Shown piece after piece: positions 55,176-64,000 of a stretch of 64,000 nucleotides of DNA (the first letter of the stretch is position 1; each line of letters begins with the position of its first letter). Made by a program: the position numbers and the translations under genes. The notes under the pieces are model-generated. The model worked only from the letters and a program-made list of their open reading frames with translations. It ran no database searches and was not told where the DNA came from. The stretch spans positions 1 to 64,000 of the forward strand of contig PHCI01000016.1 of NCBI GenBank assembly GCA_002842205.1, written 5' to 3'. The DNA comes from Betaproteobacteria bacterium HGW-Betaproteobacteria-3 (lineage in GTDB: Bacteria > Pseudomonadota > Gammaproteobacteria > Burkholderiales > Burkholderiaceae_C).

Positions 55176-55730
55176 TCAGTTCGACCCTTTGCCCGACAGC
55201 CGCCCGAGCGTCCACCACATGATCTTCAGGTCGAGCCAGACCGACGCCTCGCGGCTGTAGCGCAGGTCCATCTCCAGCCGCTGGGCCTCGCTGCCTTCAG
55301 AGCGCAGCAGCGCCTGCGCCAGCCCCGTGATGCCGGGGCGCACGCTGCAGCGCTGCGCCCAGTCGGCGTCGGTGTACAGGCCGCGCTGGGCCGGCACATC
55401 GGGCCGCGGCCCAACCAGGCTCATATCGCCCGCCAGCACATTGAGGAGCTGGGGCAGTTCGTCGATGCTGGTGCGGCGGATGACGCGGCCGACGCGGGTG
55501 ATGCGCGGGTCGTGATCGGCCGTGAAATAGGGGCCGATGGCAGCGGCGTTTTTCACCATGCTGCGAAATTTGAACATGCCAAATTCACGCCCGTGCAGGC
55601 CCAGCCGCGTCTGGCGAAACAGCACGGGGAAACCGCTCTCAAATGCGATACAGGCTGCCGCGCCCAGCAGCAGCGGGCTGAGCAGCAGCAGCAGCAGCGC
55701 CGAGGCGCCCACGTCCAGCCCCCGCTTCAT
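55176..55730 (-). CDS. monotopic phosphoglycosyl transferase (bacterial sugar transferase)
   Basis: This enzyme of 184 residues, in the short PglC/WecP-like form, transfers a phospho-sugar to undecaprenyl phosphate to start a glycan repeat. Seen: an N-terminal re-entrant helix ([17 protein letters not shown]), [39 protein letters not shown] with the catalytic Asp-Glu pair, and [10 protein letters not shown]. It overlaps the aldolase gene by 4 bp. Confidence 0.93.
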   Translation of the reverse strand: MKRGLDVGASALLLLLLSPLLLGAAACIAFESGFPVLFRQTRLGLHGREFGMFKFRSMVKNAAAIGPYFTADHDPRITRVGRVIRRTSIDELPQLLNVLAGDMSLVGPRPDVPAQRGLYTDADWAQRCSVRPGITGLAQALLRSEGSEAQRLEMDLRYSREASVWLDLKIMWWTLGRLSGKGSN

Positions 55731-56545
55731 GCCCGCGCCCCGGCCGCTGCGGGCATGGCGGCGGCAATGGATGCGATGGTGTCGATCACGCGCAGGCGGT
55801 CGGCCTCCACCCGCGCCGCACTGCGCTGCGCCAGCAGGTGTTCGGCCTTGCGCAGTGCCGCCACCTCGTCGGCCAATGAGATGGACCCCTCGCTGCGATG
55901 GAAGGTGCGCGACAAGATGACCGCGCCCGACCCCAGCCGCAGATGTTCGCCCAGCACGTCGCGACCGGGCAGCAGGCCTTCATCGAGCCGCGCAATGCCG
56001 CCAAACCCGAAGCGCAGCCCGTGCTGGCGAGCCACGGCCGCCACGCGGTCCACCGCCCCCTGGGCCAGCGGCTCAAACATGAAGCGACAGCCGAGCGACA
56101 GGTGCAGGTCGTTCAGCCCGACAAAGATTTCGTCCAGCCCCGGCGTGTCGGCCCAGGCTTCGAGCGTATCGAGGGCCTGCGCGGTTTCCAGCAGCACCGT
56201 GACCGGTGCACGCCCGGCCACGATGGCCGCAAACCCGCGCACCTCGGCAGCGGTGTGGAACATGGGCAGCATGAGCCGGTTTGCCCCTTGCGCCAGGACC
56301 GCATCAACTTCGTTTTTTGTAGCATTGTTGACAGGATTGACGCGGGCCATTAGCACAGAATTCTTCAAAACTGCCTTGATGTGCCCCACATCTTCCAGCT
56401 GGTGCGTGCTGATGAAGGTGTTGCGCCCGGCCTGCCGCTCGGCCTTGCCCAGGCGCTCCAGATCGACCATCAGGCGCATGCCGGGCAAGGCGTCGCACTG
56501 GCGCGCCAGCGCCGGGTCGTTGGTGATCTGGATCAGGTCCATCAT
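55727..56545 (-). CDS. HpcH/HpaI-type aldolase in the glycan operon
   Basis: This is a TIM-barrel protein of 272 residues of the HpcH/HpaI aldolase group, metal-dependent class II aldolases acting on 2-keto-3-deoxy compounds. Seen: MRLMVDLERLGKAERQ, LMARVNPVNNATKNEVDAVL, NRLMLPMFHTAAEVRGF and VLLETAQALDTLEAW. GLDEIFVGLNDLHLSLG follows. Its place between a flippase and a sugar transferase suggests a sugar-related keto-acid substrate; this is inference. The start is one of two adjacent ATGs. A stretch at 56311-56372 is unusually AT-rich and weakly repeat-like. Confidence 0.85.
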   Translation of the reverse strand: MMDLIQITNDPALARQCDALPGMRLMVDLERLGKAERQAGRNTFISTHQLEDVGHIKAVLKNSVLMARVNPVNNATKNEVDAVLAQGANRLMLPMFHTAAEVRGFAAIVAGRAPVTVLLETAQALDTLEAWADTPGLDEIFVGLNDLHLSLGCRFMFEPLAQGAVDRVAAVARQHGLRFGFGGIARLDEGLLPGRDVLGEHLRLGSGAVILSRTFHRSEGSISLADEVAALRKAEHLLAQRSAARVEADRLRVIDTIASIAAAMPAAAGARA

Positions 56546-56560
56546 GGGCGTTGGCGCCGA

Positions 56561-58036
56561 TTATCGCCGCAGTGCCGCGCGCAGATCGGGCCCGGTGATC
56601 CAGCCCACCGCTACCACGGCGATAGCAGCCATGCCCGCCGCCAAAAGCCCGGCAACCGTGCCAAAACTCTGGAGCGGGAAGCCGTCCACGCGCATCAGGC
56701 CGGCCAGCACCAGCAGCGCCGCCAGCGGTGCCAGCCCGCTGCGCCACGGCAGCCAGCGGGGCACCTCGCGCCCGAGCGCCACCAAACTGACCACGGCCAC
56801 ACCGCCCAGCGCCAGGTTCAGCCCGGCCATCAACTGCGCGCCGTCGCGCCCACCCAGCGCCAGCAACGCCGCCAGCGCTGCGGCATAGGCCAGCACCACC
56901 GCACGCATGCGCCCCTGCACCGCCAGCACGGTGAGCGCCACCGCAATCAGCGCCTGCGGCAACAGTCCCCAGGCCGCCACCCGGCCCCAGGCCGACACCA
57001 GCGCCAGCCCATCCGGCCCCATGCGGCCCCAGCCGAACAGCAGCCGCGCCACCGCTGGCGCGCCCACCAGCAGGCCTGCCGCAGCCGCGCAGGCCAGCGT
57101 CCAGGCCAGGGCGAACGCGCGGCGCACCGCATCGGCCGGGGCGCTTTCACCCGCAAACGCACGCGTGACGACCGGAAAGGCCAGCGTGGCCACCAGCTGG
57201 ATGGCCAGCACCAGCGGCAGCTCCACCAGCTTCCAGGCGTAATTGAAAATGGCCAGCGCTCCCTCGCCCGACTGCGAAGCCATGGAGCGTGCAGCAAACG
57301 GCAGCGCCAGCGGCAGCCCCGCCGACAGTGCCGCCCACCACCACAGACTGGCGTGCGGGAAGCGGTCGGTCGCCGTATCGCCACCGGTTGGCGAAGCCCC
57401 TGCTTTCACGCCATCCGCATGCCACGTCAGCCGCCAGTGCAGCCAGGCCAGCCGCAGCCCGAACGCCACCAGCAATCCCAAGCCCAATCGGGTCATAGCC
57501 CACGCCGAATAATGATAGTTAGCTACTATTAATATAGTGATCACGAGCGTGCCATTGACCACCAGATTGGCCCCATACAGGCCGGTAAAGTCCCGCTCAT
57601 GTTGCAAGCGGGTGGCCCAGAGCGCGGCCAGCAGCGCCATCGGCACGGCCAGTGCGCTCCAGCCCAGGGCGTCGGCGGCGCCGCTCTGCAGCACCTGTGG
57701 CAGCCCCGGGGCCAGCGCCGCCAGCACCGGCGCGCGTGCCAGCCACAGGGCCACGGCCAGCGCCACCCCGGTGAGCAGCAAGGCCCTCGCCACGCGGCGC
57801 TGCGTCGTGGCCTGCTGCACCGGTGACTCATGCGCCCAATGCGGCAGCAGCACATAGGCCAGTGCGCCACTGGCCAGCATGCCGGCCAGCCAGTCGGGCA
57901 GCGTGAGCATGAGCACCGCCGCGTCGGCCAGGCCCGACGCGCCAAAAGCGGCCGCCTGGGCCGACTCGCGCGCGAGCCCAAGCAAGCGGCTGAGCAGCAG
58001 CAACGCAAGCGACACCGCACCGGCTTTGAGGAACAT
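56561..58036 (-). CDS. murJ: MurJ/MviN-type lipid flippase
   Basis: This is an integral membrane protein of 491 residues with about 13-14 helices of the MATE-like MurJ fold, which flips undecaprenyl-linked precursors. Seen: SRLLGLARESAQAAAFGASG at the N-terminus, PDWLAGMLASGALAYVLLPH and LVAFGLRLAWLHW. Sitting in a glycan operon, it may flip the O-unit or capsule precursor rather than lipid II. Residues 166-184 (ITILIVANYHYSAWAMTRLG) are encoded by a diverged dispersed repeat. The ATG at 58036 fits the family start. Confidence 0.87.
   Translation of the reverse strand: MFLKAGAVSLALLLLSRLLGLARESAQAAAFGASGLADAAVLMLTLPDWLAGMLASGALAYVLLPHWAHESPVQQATTQRRVARALLLTGVALAVALWLARAPVLAALAPGLPQVLQSGAADALGWSALAVPMALLAALWATRLQHERDFTGLYGANLVVNGTLVITILIVANYHYSAWAMTRLGLGLLVAFGLRLAWLHWRLTWHADGVKAGASPTGGDTATDRFPHASLWWWAALSAGLPLALPFAARSMASQSGEGALAIFNYAWKLVELPLVLAIQLVATLAFPVVTRAFAGESAPADAVRRAFALAWTLACAAAAGLLVGAPAVARLLFGWGRMGPDGLALVSAWGRVAAWGLLPQALIAVALTVLAVQGRMRAVVLAYAAALAALLALGGRDGAQLMAGLNLALGGVAVVSLVALGREVPRWLPWRSGLAPLAALLVLAGLMRVDGFPLQSFGTVAGLLAAGMAAIAVVAVGWITGPDLRAALRR
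57485..57541 (-). repeat. dispersed 57-bp repeat, diverged copy inside murJ
   Basis: On the minus strand it reads TTAATAGTAGCTAACTATCA, then TTCGGCGTGGGCTATGACC and CGATT. It keeps the left arm well and the core less well, and is sense to murJ in the same frame as the trpF copy. Confidence 0.6.
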
Positions 58037-58131
58037 GGCCGCAATTATCACGGGCGCGTCGGGGCAGCCCGCCGCAGAAAACCTAAAATCCAGGGTTTTG
58101 GCCCGAAAGTTCCGCCTGCCGGCGGCATCCC

Positions 58132-59679
58132 ATGTCTGAACACCCACCCGCCCCACAAGACGAAAACCAGCTGGTCGCCGAACGACGCGACAAGCTCAAG
58201 GCCCTGCGCCAACGCCAGGCCGACGGCCAGGGCGTGGCCTTCCCCAACGACTTCAAGCCCGCCGACCGCGCCGCGCCGCTGCTGGCCACCCACGGCGACA
58301 AGGCGCCCGAGGTGCTGGCGGCCGAAGGCACGCCGGCCTCGGTGGCCGGGCGCATGATGCTCAAGCGGGTGATGGGCAAGGCCAGTTTCGCCACCCTGCA
58401 AGACAGCACGGGACGCATCCAGATTTACGTGACGCGCGACGACGTGGGCGAAGACCTGTACGCCCAGTTCAAGCACTGGGACCTGGGCGACATCGTGGCC
58501 GCCGAGGGCAAGGTGTTCAAGACGCGCACCGGTGAGCTGTCGATCCACGCCAGCCACGTGCGCCTGCTCACCAAGAGCCTGCGCCCCATGCCCGACAAGT
58601 TCCACGGCGTGGCCGACCAGGAGGTCAAGTACCGCCAGCGTTATGTCGACCTCATGACCGACGAGTCGGCGCGCCAGCGCTTCATCGCGCGCAGCAAGGC
58701 CGTCAGCGGCATCCGCGAGTTCATGGTGCAGCATGATTTTCTGGAGGTGGAAACCCCCATGCTCCACCCGATTCCCGGCGGCGCCAACGCCAAGCCGTTC
58801 ACCACGCACCACAACGCGCTCGACCAGCAGATGTTCCTGCGCATCGCGCCCGAGCTGTACTTGAAGCGCCTGATCGTCGGGGGCTTCGAGCGGGTGTTCG
58901 AGATCAACCGCAACTTCCGCAACGAAGGCATCTCGGTGCGCCACAACCCCGAGTTCACGATGATGGAGTTCTACGCGGCCTACTGGAACTACCGCGACCT
59001 GATGGACTTCACCGAAGCCCTGATCCGCGACGCGGCGCAAAAGGCCGTGGGCACGCTGCACTTAAGCTACGGCAGCAAGCCGGTCGACCTGGCCGCGCCG
59101 TTTGAGCGCCTCACCATCCGCGAAGCCATCATCCGGCACACCGAAGGCGGCGGCGCCACCGAGCTGGGCGACGGCCTGCGCGTGGACGACGCGCTGTGGC
59201 TGACCAACGCCCTCAAAAAGCTCGGTCTGACCGAAGAGAAAAACAAACTCTCCGCCCGTTCACTGGCCAGCCTGCAGGTGCTGTACTTTGAGGAAACCGT
59301 GGAAGAAAAGCTCTGGCAGCCGACCTTCATCATGGAACACCCGACCGAAATCTCGCCGCTGGCGCGCGCCAACGACGAGCAGCCCGAAGTGACCGAGCGC
59401 TTTGAGCTCTACATCACCGGGCGTGAATTCGGCAACGGTTTTTCGGAGCTGAACGACGCCGAGGACCAGGCCGCGCGCTTTCATGCCCAGGTGGCGGCCA
59501 AGGACAGCGGCGACGACGAGGCCATGTTCTTCGACCATGACTTTGTGCGCGCCCTCGAATACGGCATGCCCCCCACCGGCGGCTGTGGCATCGGCATCGA
59601 CCGGCTGATGATGCTGCTGACCGACAGCCCCAGCATCCGCGACGTGATCCTGTTCCCCGCCCTGCGCCACCAAGGCTGA
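58132..59679 (+). CDS. lysS: lysyl-tRNA synthetase (class II)
   Basis: LysS charges tRNA-Lys. It has 515 residues. Seen: an N-terminal OB-fold anticodon-binding domain with [20 protein letters not shown], class II motif 1 in [17 protein letters not shown], motif 2 in [20 protein letters not shown] and motif 3 in [20 protein letters not shown]. The gene is convergent with nagZ across an inverted-repeat element and is divergent from murJ. Confidence 0.97.
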   Translation: MSEHPPAPQDENQLVAERRDKLKALRQRQADGQGVAFPNDFKPADRAAPLLATHGDKAPEVLAAEGTPASVAGRMMLKRVMGKASFATLQDSTGRIQIYVTRDDVGEDLYAQFKHWDLGDIVAAEGKVFKTRTGELSIHASHVRLLTKSLRPMPDKFHGVADQEVKYRQRYVDLMTDESARQRFIARSKAVSGIREFMVQHDFLEVETPMLHPIPGGANAKPFTTHHNALDQQMFLRIAPELYLKRLIVGGFERVFEINRNFRNEGISVRHNPEFTMMEFYAAYWNYRDLMDFTEALIRDAAQKAVGTLHLSYGSKPVDLAAPFERLTIREAIIRHTEGGGATELGDGLRVDDALWLTNALKKLGLTEEKNKLSARSLASLQVLYFEETVEEKLWQPTFIMEHPTEISPLARANDEQPEVTERFELYITGREFGNGFSELNDAEDQAARFHAQVAAKDSGDDEAMFFDHDFVRALEYGMPPTGGCGIGIDRLMMLLTDSPSIRDVILFPALRHQG

Positions 59680-59715
59680 GCGAACCAGGTGCGGGCCGGG
59701 CCCCGTCCGACGCTC

Positions 59716-59819
59716 ATACGGTTTTGCATTCAAGCGTAGAACAAGGCGGGAGCCGCAGACAGTGCTGTAGCACGGCAAGGCGAACCAACGCCGTTATACG
59801 TTTGAAGGCGAAACCGTAT
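59716..59819. repeat. 104-bp inverted-repeat element between lysS and nagZ
   Basis: Two 23-bp arms, ATACGGTTTTGCATTCAAG (plus CGTA) and its imperfect complement ending GGCGAAACCGTAT, face each other with four mismatches across about 58 bp. The interior includes GGCAAGGCGAACCAACGCCG. No open frame of note lies inside. It may act as a bidirectional terminator or a MITE-like element. It ends on the first base of the nagZ stop codon. Confidence 0.8.
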
Positions 59820-60877
59820 CAGGGCAGCAGCCCGAGCGCCTGCATGTAGTGGGCCCCGGTCATGAGATCGTCCCACGCCGGGGCGGGGGTGCGGGGCAGC
59901 AGCGCAAGACGGCGTTCTTCGCTGGCCTCGCGGGGCGTCCAGCGGCCCTTGAGTTGCGCCTCGGCCAGACCGTCGAGCAGCGCGTCCACGGCCTCACCGC
60001 CGTCCACGCTCTGGTTGCACAGCAGCACCATGTCGCAACCGGCGCTGAGCGCCTCGACCGCCGCCTCGGCGTAGCTGACCTCACGCCCGTCGATCCACCG
60101 GGCCCCGGTCATGGACAGGTCGTCGCTGAAGATGGCGCCGCCAAAGCCCAGCCGCCGCCGCAGGATGTCGTTGAGCCAGCGACTGGAAAAGCAGGCCGCA
60201 CGCGCATCCACCTTGGGATAAATCACATGCCCCGGCATCACGCTGGAGAGCGCGGTGATGAGCCAGCCGTAGGGTGCCGCGTCGTCGGCCAGGATGGCCT
60301 TGAGGCTGCGCCGGTCCACGGGAATGTCGGTGTGCGAATCAGCCCGCACAAACCCATGCCCCGGAAAGTGCTTGCCGCAGTTGGCCATGCCGGCCTGCAG
60401 CAGCCCGTGCATCAGGCTTTTGGCCAGCAGCGCCACCACGCGCGGGTCGCGCGCAAAGGCACGGTCGCCGATCACGCTGCTTTCGCCGTAGTCCAGGTCC
60501 AGCACGGGGGTGAAGCTGAAATCCACGCCACAGGCGCGCAGCTCGGCGCCCAGCACGTAGCCCGCCGCGGTGGCGGCATTGGTGGCGGCCAGCGGCTTGG
60601 CCATCCACAGCTCGCCCAGCGCGCGCATCGGCGGCAGGTGGGTAAAGCCGTCGGTGCGAAAACGCTGCACGCGCCCGCCTTCGTGGTCCACGCAGATCAG
60701 CAAGTCGGCGCGCACCGCCTTGATCTCGGCGCACAGCGCCGCGAGTTGTGCACGGTCGGCCCAGTTGCGGCCGAACAGGATCAGCCCGCCAGTCAGCGGA
60801 TGGAGCAGGCGCTGGCGGTCGGTGGCGGTCAGGCGGGTGCCTTCGATGTCGAGGATGAGCGGGGCGGGTTGAGTCAT
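59819..60877 (-). CDS. nagZ: beta-N-acetylhexosaminidase
   Basis: This GH3-family enzyme removes GlcNAc from muropeptides during cell-wall recycling in the cytoplasm. It has 352 residues. Seen: [68 protein letters not shown] with the catalytic His-Asp loop, and [10 protein letters not shown] with the nucleophile Asp. The ATG at 60877 is chosen; a GTG at 60895 is possible. It is last in the era-recO-pdxJ-acpS-nagZ operon. Confidence 0.96.
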   Translation of the reverse strand: MTQPAPLILDIEGTRLTATDRQRLLHPLTGGLILFGRNWADRAQLAALCAEIKAVRADLLICVDHEGGRVQRFRTDGFTHLPPMRALGELWMAKPLAATNAATAAGYVLGAELRACGVDFSFTPVLDLDYGESSVIGDRAFARDPRVVALLAKSLMHGLLQAGMANCGKHFPGHGFVRADSHTDIPVDRRSLKAILADDAAPYGWLITALSSVMPGHVIYPKVDARAACFSSRWLNDILRRRLGFGGAIFSDDLSMTGARWIDGREVSYAEAAVEALSAGCDMVLLCNQSVDGGEAVDALLDGLAEAQLKGRWTPREASEERRLALLPRTPAPAWDDLMTGAHYMQALGLLP

Positions 60878-60902
60878 ATCAGATTTGGTGTGCACAGATT
60901 AA

Positions 60903-60960
60903 TACATTTTGATAGCTAACTATCACCAGTTGACGGGGGCTAAGTGCCAATTTTCTCAAC
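60903..60960 (+). repeat. dispersed 57-bp repeat, copy at the 3' end of acpS
   Basis: TTTTGATAGCTAACTATCAC, then AGTTGACGGGGGCTAAGTGCC and AATTTTCTCAAC match the family closely. The stop codon and last codons of acpS, on the other strand, lie inside the repeat. Confidence 0.9.
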
Positions 60961-61338
60961 AACACAGAAACTGGCCGCGTAGTCGGTCTCGTCGGTCACG
61001 GTGATGTGGGCCTGCAGGCCCTGCGCCTCGAACCAGGCCTTGAGCTCACCGTGCAGCACGATCACCGGCTGGCCGCTGGGGAGCTTGCCCACTTCGCACA
61101 GACGCCAGGTCATGGGCATGCGCATGCCCAGGCCCACCGCCTTGCTGAAGGCCTCTTTGGCGGAAAAGCGCGTGGCCAGGTAGCGCAGGCCGCGTTCGGG
61201 CCAGCGTGCGGTGCGTGAGCGCCAGGTGGCGAGTTCACCGTCGCAAAGGATTTTGCGGGCAAAGCGTTCGCCATGGCGCTCGAAGCTGGCGCGGACGCGG
61301 CGCACGTCGCAAATGTCGGTGCCGATGCCGTAGATCAT
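60940..61338 (-). CDS. acpS: holo-[acyl-carrier-protein] synthase
   Basis: AcpS transfers the phosphopantetheine arm of CoA to acyl carrier protein. It has 132 residues. Seen: [19 protein letters not shown] with the metal-binding Asp, and [18 protein letters not shown] with the catalytic Glu-Lys region. The C-terminus CVVEKIGT and the stop codon are read from within a dispersed repeat, so the last residues differ from what the family would give. The ATG at 61338 is preferred. Confidence 0.95.
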   Translation of the reverse strand: MIYGIGTDICDVRRVRASFERHGERFARKILCDGELATWRSRTARWPERGLRYLATRFSAKEAFSKAVGLGMRMPMTWRLCEVGKLPSGQPVIVLHGELKAWFEAQGLQAHITVTDETDYAASFCVVEKIGT

Positions 61339-61390
61339 GCCGGTCGGTGACCCCACGCGATGGCCGACGGCAGTGGCGTAGCTGGCGCCT

Positions 61391-62137
61391 TCATGCCGGG
61401 CCCGCGGCGCCCATGCAGCGCAGATAGTCCTTCACCGTGGCGGCGTAGCCCAACTCGAGTGCATCGGAGATCAGCGCATGGCCGATCGACACCTCGGCCA
61501 CGCCGGGCACGGCGCGCAAAAAATCGGTGAGGTTGTCGCGGTTCAGGTCGTGGCCGGCGTTGACCTGCAGGCCTGCGTCCAGTGCCGCCTGCGCAGCAGC
61601 GGAAAACTGCGCCAGCACGGCATCCTTGCTCGCGGTGCCCCAGGCGCTGGCGTAGCTTTCGGTGTAGAGCTCGATGCGGTCGGCGTTCACGGCTTTCACC
61701 GCGGCCATGGCCTCGGGCAGCGGGTCCATGAACAGGCTGACGCGCACGCCCAGCGCGTGGGCCTCTTCGATGAGCGGCTTCAGGCGGGCCGCGTCGTCGG
61801 GGAAAGTCCAGCCGTGGTCGCTGGTGAACTGGCCCTCGCTGTCGGGCACAAAAGTCGCTTGGTGCGGCCGGATCTGGCGCACAAAGTCCATGAGGTTGTG
61901 GAACGGGTTGCCTTCGATGTTGAACTCGGCCCCCGGGCGCGTCTTGAGCAGGCGGTGCAGCACGTGCACGTCTTCGCTGCGGATGTGGCGCGCGTCGGGG
62001 CGCGGGTGCACGGTGATGCCGTGCGCGCCCGCGTCCAGGCACAGCGTGGCCGCACGAATCAGGCTGGGGATGCCCAGGTGCCGCGTGTTGCGCACCAGCG
62101 CCACTTTGTTCAGATTGACCGAGAGAGCTGTTTTCAT
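61391..62137 (-). CDS. pdxJ: pyridoxine 5'-phosphate synthase
   Basis: PdxJ forms pyridoxine phosphate from deoxyxylulose phosphate and aminoacetone phosphate, the last ring-closing step of vitamin B6 synthesis. It has 248 residues. Seen: [51 protein letters not shown], and [15 protein letters not shown] 62137 gives [10 protein letters not shown]. It lies between recO and acpS. Confidence 0.97.
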   Translation of the reverse strand: MKTALSVNLNKVALVRNTRHLGIPSLIRAATLCLDAGAHGITVHPRPDARHIRSEDVHVLHRLLKTRPGAEFNIEGNPFHNLMDFVRQIRPHQATFVPDSEGQFTSDHGWTFPDDAARLKPLIEEAHALGVRVSLFMDPLPEAMAAVKAVNADRIELYTESYASAWGTASKDAVLAQFSAAAQAALDAGLQVNAGHDLNRDNLTDFLRAVPGVAEVSIGHALISDALELGYAATVKDYLRCMGAAGPA

Positions 62138-62145
62138 GACAGGCT

Positions 62146-62898
62146 TCAGGACAGGTTTTGCAGATCCATCATCATCTGCCGCGTTCGCAGGGTGGAAACA
62201 CCGCAATGGTAGTGCAGCAGCGCCCGCAGTTGCGGTTTCAATTCGTTCATCATGCCGGCACAGGCGCGCAGCGTGGCGGTCAGCGGGGCACCGTCTTCGA
62301 GCGAGCGCTGCAGCGCCACCCACTGCGCGCCGCTCAGCGCATGGCGCGTGTCGGCCCCGGCTTCGCGCAGCCCGCCCTCGGGCACCAGGGCGTAGCGGGC
62401 GGCGGCCTCCAGCGGCTGGAGGCTGGCGGTCTGGGCGTCCAGCGACGGCAGCAGGCCGATTTCGCGCAACAGCAGCAGCTCAAAGGTGCGCAACGCCGCC
62501 TGCAGCACCTCGCCGTGGCGCGACGCCACCAGCTGCACCACGCCCGCATAGGCGTCGAACAGCGCCTCGTGCGGGTCATCGCGCGCCAGCAGGCGCATGA
62601 GCAGCTCGTTCAGGTAGTAGCCCGAAAGCAGTGCGTCGCCGGTGGGCATGACGTGGCCGCCCTGCCATTCGGCGCTTTTGAGGGTGCGGACTTCGGCGTC
62701 GCCGCCAAAACCCACATGCAGGGGCTGCAGCGGCAGCAGAACGGGCCGGAAACTGGAACTCGGCCGCTTCGCCCCCTTGGCCACCAGGGCAATGCGGCCA
62801 TGGTGGCGGGTGAACACTTCCAGGATCAGGCTGGACTCGCTCCAGTCGTAGCGGTGGAGCACGTAGGCCGGTTCGTCACTGATGCGTTTCGTCGCCAT
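62146..62898 (-). CDS. recO: DNA repair protein RecO
   Basis: RecO works with RecR to load RecA on single-stranded DNA. It has 250 residues. Seen: an N-terminal OB fold, [20 protein letters not shown] then [17 protein letters not shown], and an all-helical C-terminal part with [16 protein letters not shown]. The zinc cysteines known in some homologues are absent. The ATG at 62898 is chosen because the longer frame upstream crosses the spacer to era. It follows era by about 150 bp and precedes pdxJ by 8 bp. Confidence 0.92.
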   Translation of the reverse strand: MATKRISDEPAYVLHRYDWSESSLILEVFTRHHGRIALVAKGAKRPSSSFRPVLLPLQPLHVGFGGDAEVRTLKSAEWQGGHVMPTGDALLSGYYLNELLMRLLARDDPHEALFDAYAGVVQLVASRHGEVLQAALRTFELLLLREIGLLPSLDAQTASLQPLEAAARYALVPEGGLREAGADTRHALSGAQWVALQRSLEDGAPLTATLRACAGMMNELKPQLRALLHYHCGVSTLRTRQMMMDLQNLS

Positions 62899-63047
62899 AC
62901 CCGAACGGAACCTGGCACTACGCTTTGCGCGGCGAGCGTGGTTTCCTGGCGGAAAGCGCCACGGCACTGGCTTCACCTGGCCGCTGGCGTTGCCCCATGG
63001 AGGGAGGTGGCGGAGCAACCCGCAGTGGGCGCAGCCTTCGGGTGTTT

Positions 63048-64000
63048 TTATTCATACCCGAACGACCGGACCCGGGCCTCGTCGTCCGCCCAACCCGAGC
63101 GGACCTTGACCCACAGCTCGATGAAGACCTTGCAGTCCATCAGCTTTTCGAGTTCCTGGCGGGCTTCGGTGCCAATGCGCTTGAGCCGCTCGCCCTTGTC
63201 GCCGATCACCATGGCCTTGTGGCCGTCGCGCTCGACCACGATGGTGGCGGCGATGCGCAGCATGCGCCCGGCCTTGGGGCTGGGTTCTTCGTCAAACTTG
63301 TCGATGATCACGGTGGAGGTGTAGGGCAACTCGTCCCCGGTGAAGCGAAACAGCTTCTCGCGCACGATTTCGCTGGCCAGGAACTTCTCGCTGCGGTCGG
63401 TCAGCTCGTCCTCGCCGTAGAACCAGCCCTGCTCGGGCAGGAATTTTTCGCAAATTCCGAACAGGCGCTCGATGTCCTTCGCGTTCTTGGCCGACATCGG
63501 CACAAACTCGGCAAAGGCGTGCCGCGTCTGCATGGTCTGCAGCCAGGGCGCGATCTCGGCGCGGCGGTGCACGTTGTCCAGCTTGTTGGCAATCAGCAGC
63601 GTGGGCACGCCCTCTTTGAGCAGCGACAGCACCTTGGCGTCGGCCAGCGTGAAGCTGCCGGCCTCCACCACAAACAGCACCAGGTCCACATCGCCGACCG
63701 CGCCGAGCACGGTTTTGTTGAGCGAGCGGTTCAGTGCGGTGTTGTGGTGCGTCTGGAAGCCCGGCGTGTCCACAAACACGAACTGTGAGGCCCCACGCGT
63801 ACAGATGCCCGTGATGCGGTGGCGCGTGGTCTGTGCCTTGCGCGAGGTGATGCTGATCTTCTGGCCCACCAGGGCGTTGAGCAACGTGGATTTTCCGACG
63901 TTGGGTTTGCCAACGATGGCCACCAGCCCACAGCGTTGCCCGGGAGCATCTTCCACCGGAATTTTTAGGCTTTTTTGCCCTTCAGTCCCCGTGGAATCTA
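63048..64000 (-). CDS. era: GTPase Era, start probably beyond the window
   Basis: Era is an essential GTPase that binds 16S rRNA and helps 30S assembly. Seen: the P-loop [19 protein letters not shown], switch [27 protein letters not shown], and the C-terminal KH domain with [18 protein letters not shown]. Coding from GTG 63956 gives 302 residues. The frame stays open upstream to the right edge with no ribosome-binding site at the GTG, so the true start probably lies outside. The upstream codons read through part of a dispersed repeat ([12 protein letters not shown]). Confidence 0.93.
   Translation of the reverse strand, partial: DSTGTEGQKSLKIPVEDAPGQRCGLVAIVGKPNVGKSTLLNALVGQKISITSRKAQTTRHRITGICTRGASQFVFVDTPGFQTHHNTALNRSLNKTVLGAVGDVDLVLFVVEAGSFTLADAKVLSLLKEGVPTLLIANKLDNVHRRAEIAPWLQTMQTRHAFAEFVPMSAKNAKDIERLFGICEKFLPEQGWFYGEDELTDRSEKFLASEIVREKLFRFTGDELPYTSTVIIDKFDEEPSPKAGRMLRIAATIVVERDGHKAMVIGDKGERLKRIGTEARQELEKLMDCKVFIELWVKVRSGWADDEARVRSFGYE
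63961..64000 (-). repeat. dispersed 57-bp repeat, partial copy at the window edge in era
   Basis: On the minus strand, TTCCACGGGGACTGAAGGGC and AAAAAAGCCTAAAAAT match the core and tail of the family, most closely the copy in waaA. The left arm lies beyond the window. It is in the same frame as the trpF and murJ copies. Confidence 0.6.

Noticed and set aside
56311-56372. Possible further copy of the 57-bp repeat inside the glycan-operon aldolase gene
   Set aside because: It keeps only scattered matches (TAGCA, TTGAC, GCGGGCC) and the protein has normal family residues there, so chance or local AT-rich composition is as likely.
62899-63047. A small gene in the recO-era spacer
   Set aside because: The frame is only the upstream extension of recO without family resemblance. 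A hairpin or terminator is also not convincing here.
1-64000. tRNA, rRNA, CRISPR arrays, transposase genes or prophage genes
   Set aside because: None was seen on either strand. The repeats present have no array structure with unique spacers and encode no transposase.

Overview
The window comes from a GC-rich betaproteobacterium, most likely a member of the Comamonadaceae (order Burkholderiales). The evidence is gene order: pcm-rhodanese-tolC-waaA, mdh opposite gntR-sdhCDABE-gltA, leuC-entericidin-leuD-leuB-asd-fimV-truA-trpF-trpB-trpA-accD, and era-recO-pdxJ-acpS-nagZ opposite lysS. Family-typical dispersed repeats support this. No rRNA, tRNA, CRISPR array, insertion sequence or prophage was seen. 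The genus cannot be fixed from the sequence alone.

Layout. Positions 1-2.3 kb hold a 5'-truncated HlyD adaptor gene beside a RelE/HigB-HigA-like toxin-antitoxin pair, then a 0.65 kb gene-free stretch. Positions 2.3-10 kb hold a TetR-controlled RND efflux system, pcm, a rhodanese and tolC. Positions 9.9-16.3 kb hold LPS and sugar-phosphate genes (waaA, phosphomannomutase), two alkylation-repair genes (Ada-AlkA fusion, ogt) and a DMT exporter. Positions 16.4-27.9 kb are a TCA-cycle block: acnB, a CitE-like lyase and mdh on the minus strand, and a GntR regulator, sdhCDABE and gltA on the plus strand. Positions 28.4-41 kb are amino-acid and fatty-acid biosynthesis (leuC, leuD, leuB, asd, trpF, trpB, trpA, accD) plus fimV and truA. 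Positions 42.3-58 kb are a surface-glycan region. Minus-strand genes there are a CapD-type dehydratase, MurJ-like flippase, HpcH aldolase, phosphoglycosyl transferase, AsnB and a GT-B-like protein. The plus-strand operon (44.3-52.1 kb) encodes a class III aminotransferase, an SDR, a FAD oxidoreductase fused to a NeuB-type synthase, an NAD-binding protein, an SpsF-like cytidylyltransferase and two methyltransferases. It looks built to make, activate and modify a nonulosonic-acid-like sugar. Positions 58.1-64 kb hold lysS and the era-nagZ operon.

The most unusual signals are not ordinary genes. (1) A dispersed, AT-rich repeat of about 57 bp has a core TTGACGGGGGCTAAAGGCC and occurs about thirteen times. 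Seven copies lie between genes and about six lie inside reading frames kept open (waaA, asnB, trpF, murJ, the citE-like gene, era). One copy supplies the start codon of ogt and another the stop codon of acpS. (2) A GC-rich 84-bp (28-codon) unit is inserted in frame in the phosphomannomutase gene and tandemly at the 5' end of trpF. (3) A candidate attenuator sits upstream of asd: a 33-codon peptide ending in Ile/Lys/Thr codons, then a hairpin and a U-run terminator. (4) The FAD oxidoreductase-NeuB fusion appears to be a rare architecture. (5) A roughly 104-bp inverted-repeat element separates lysS and nagZ.
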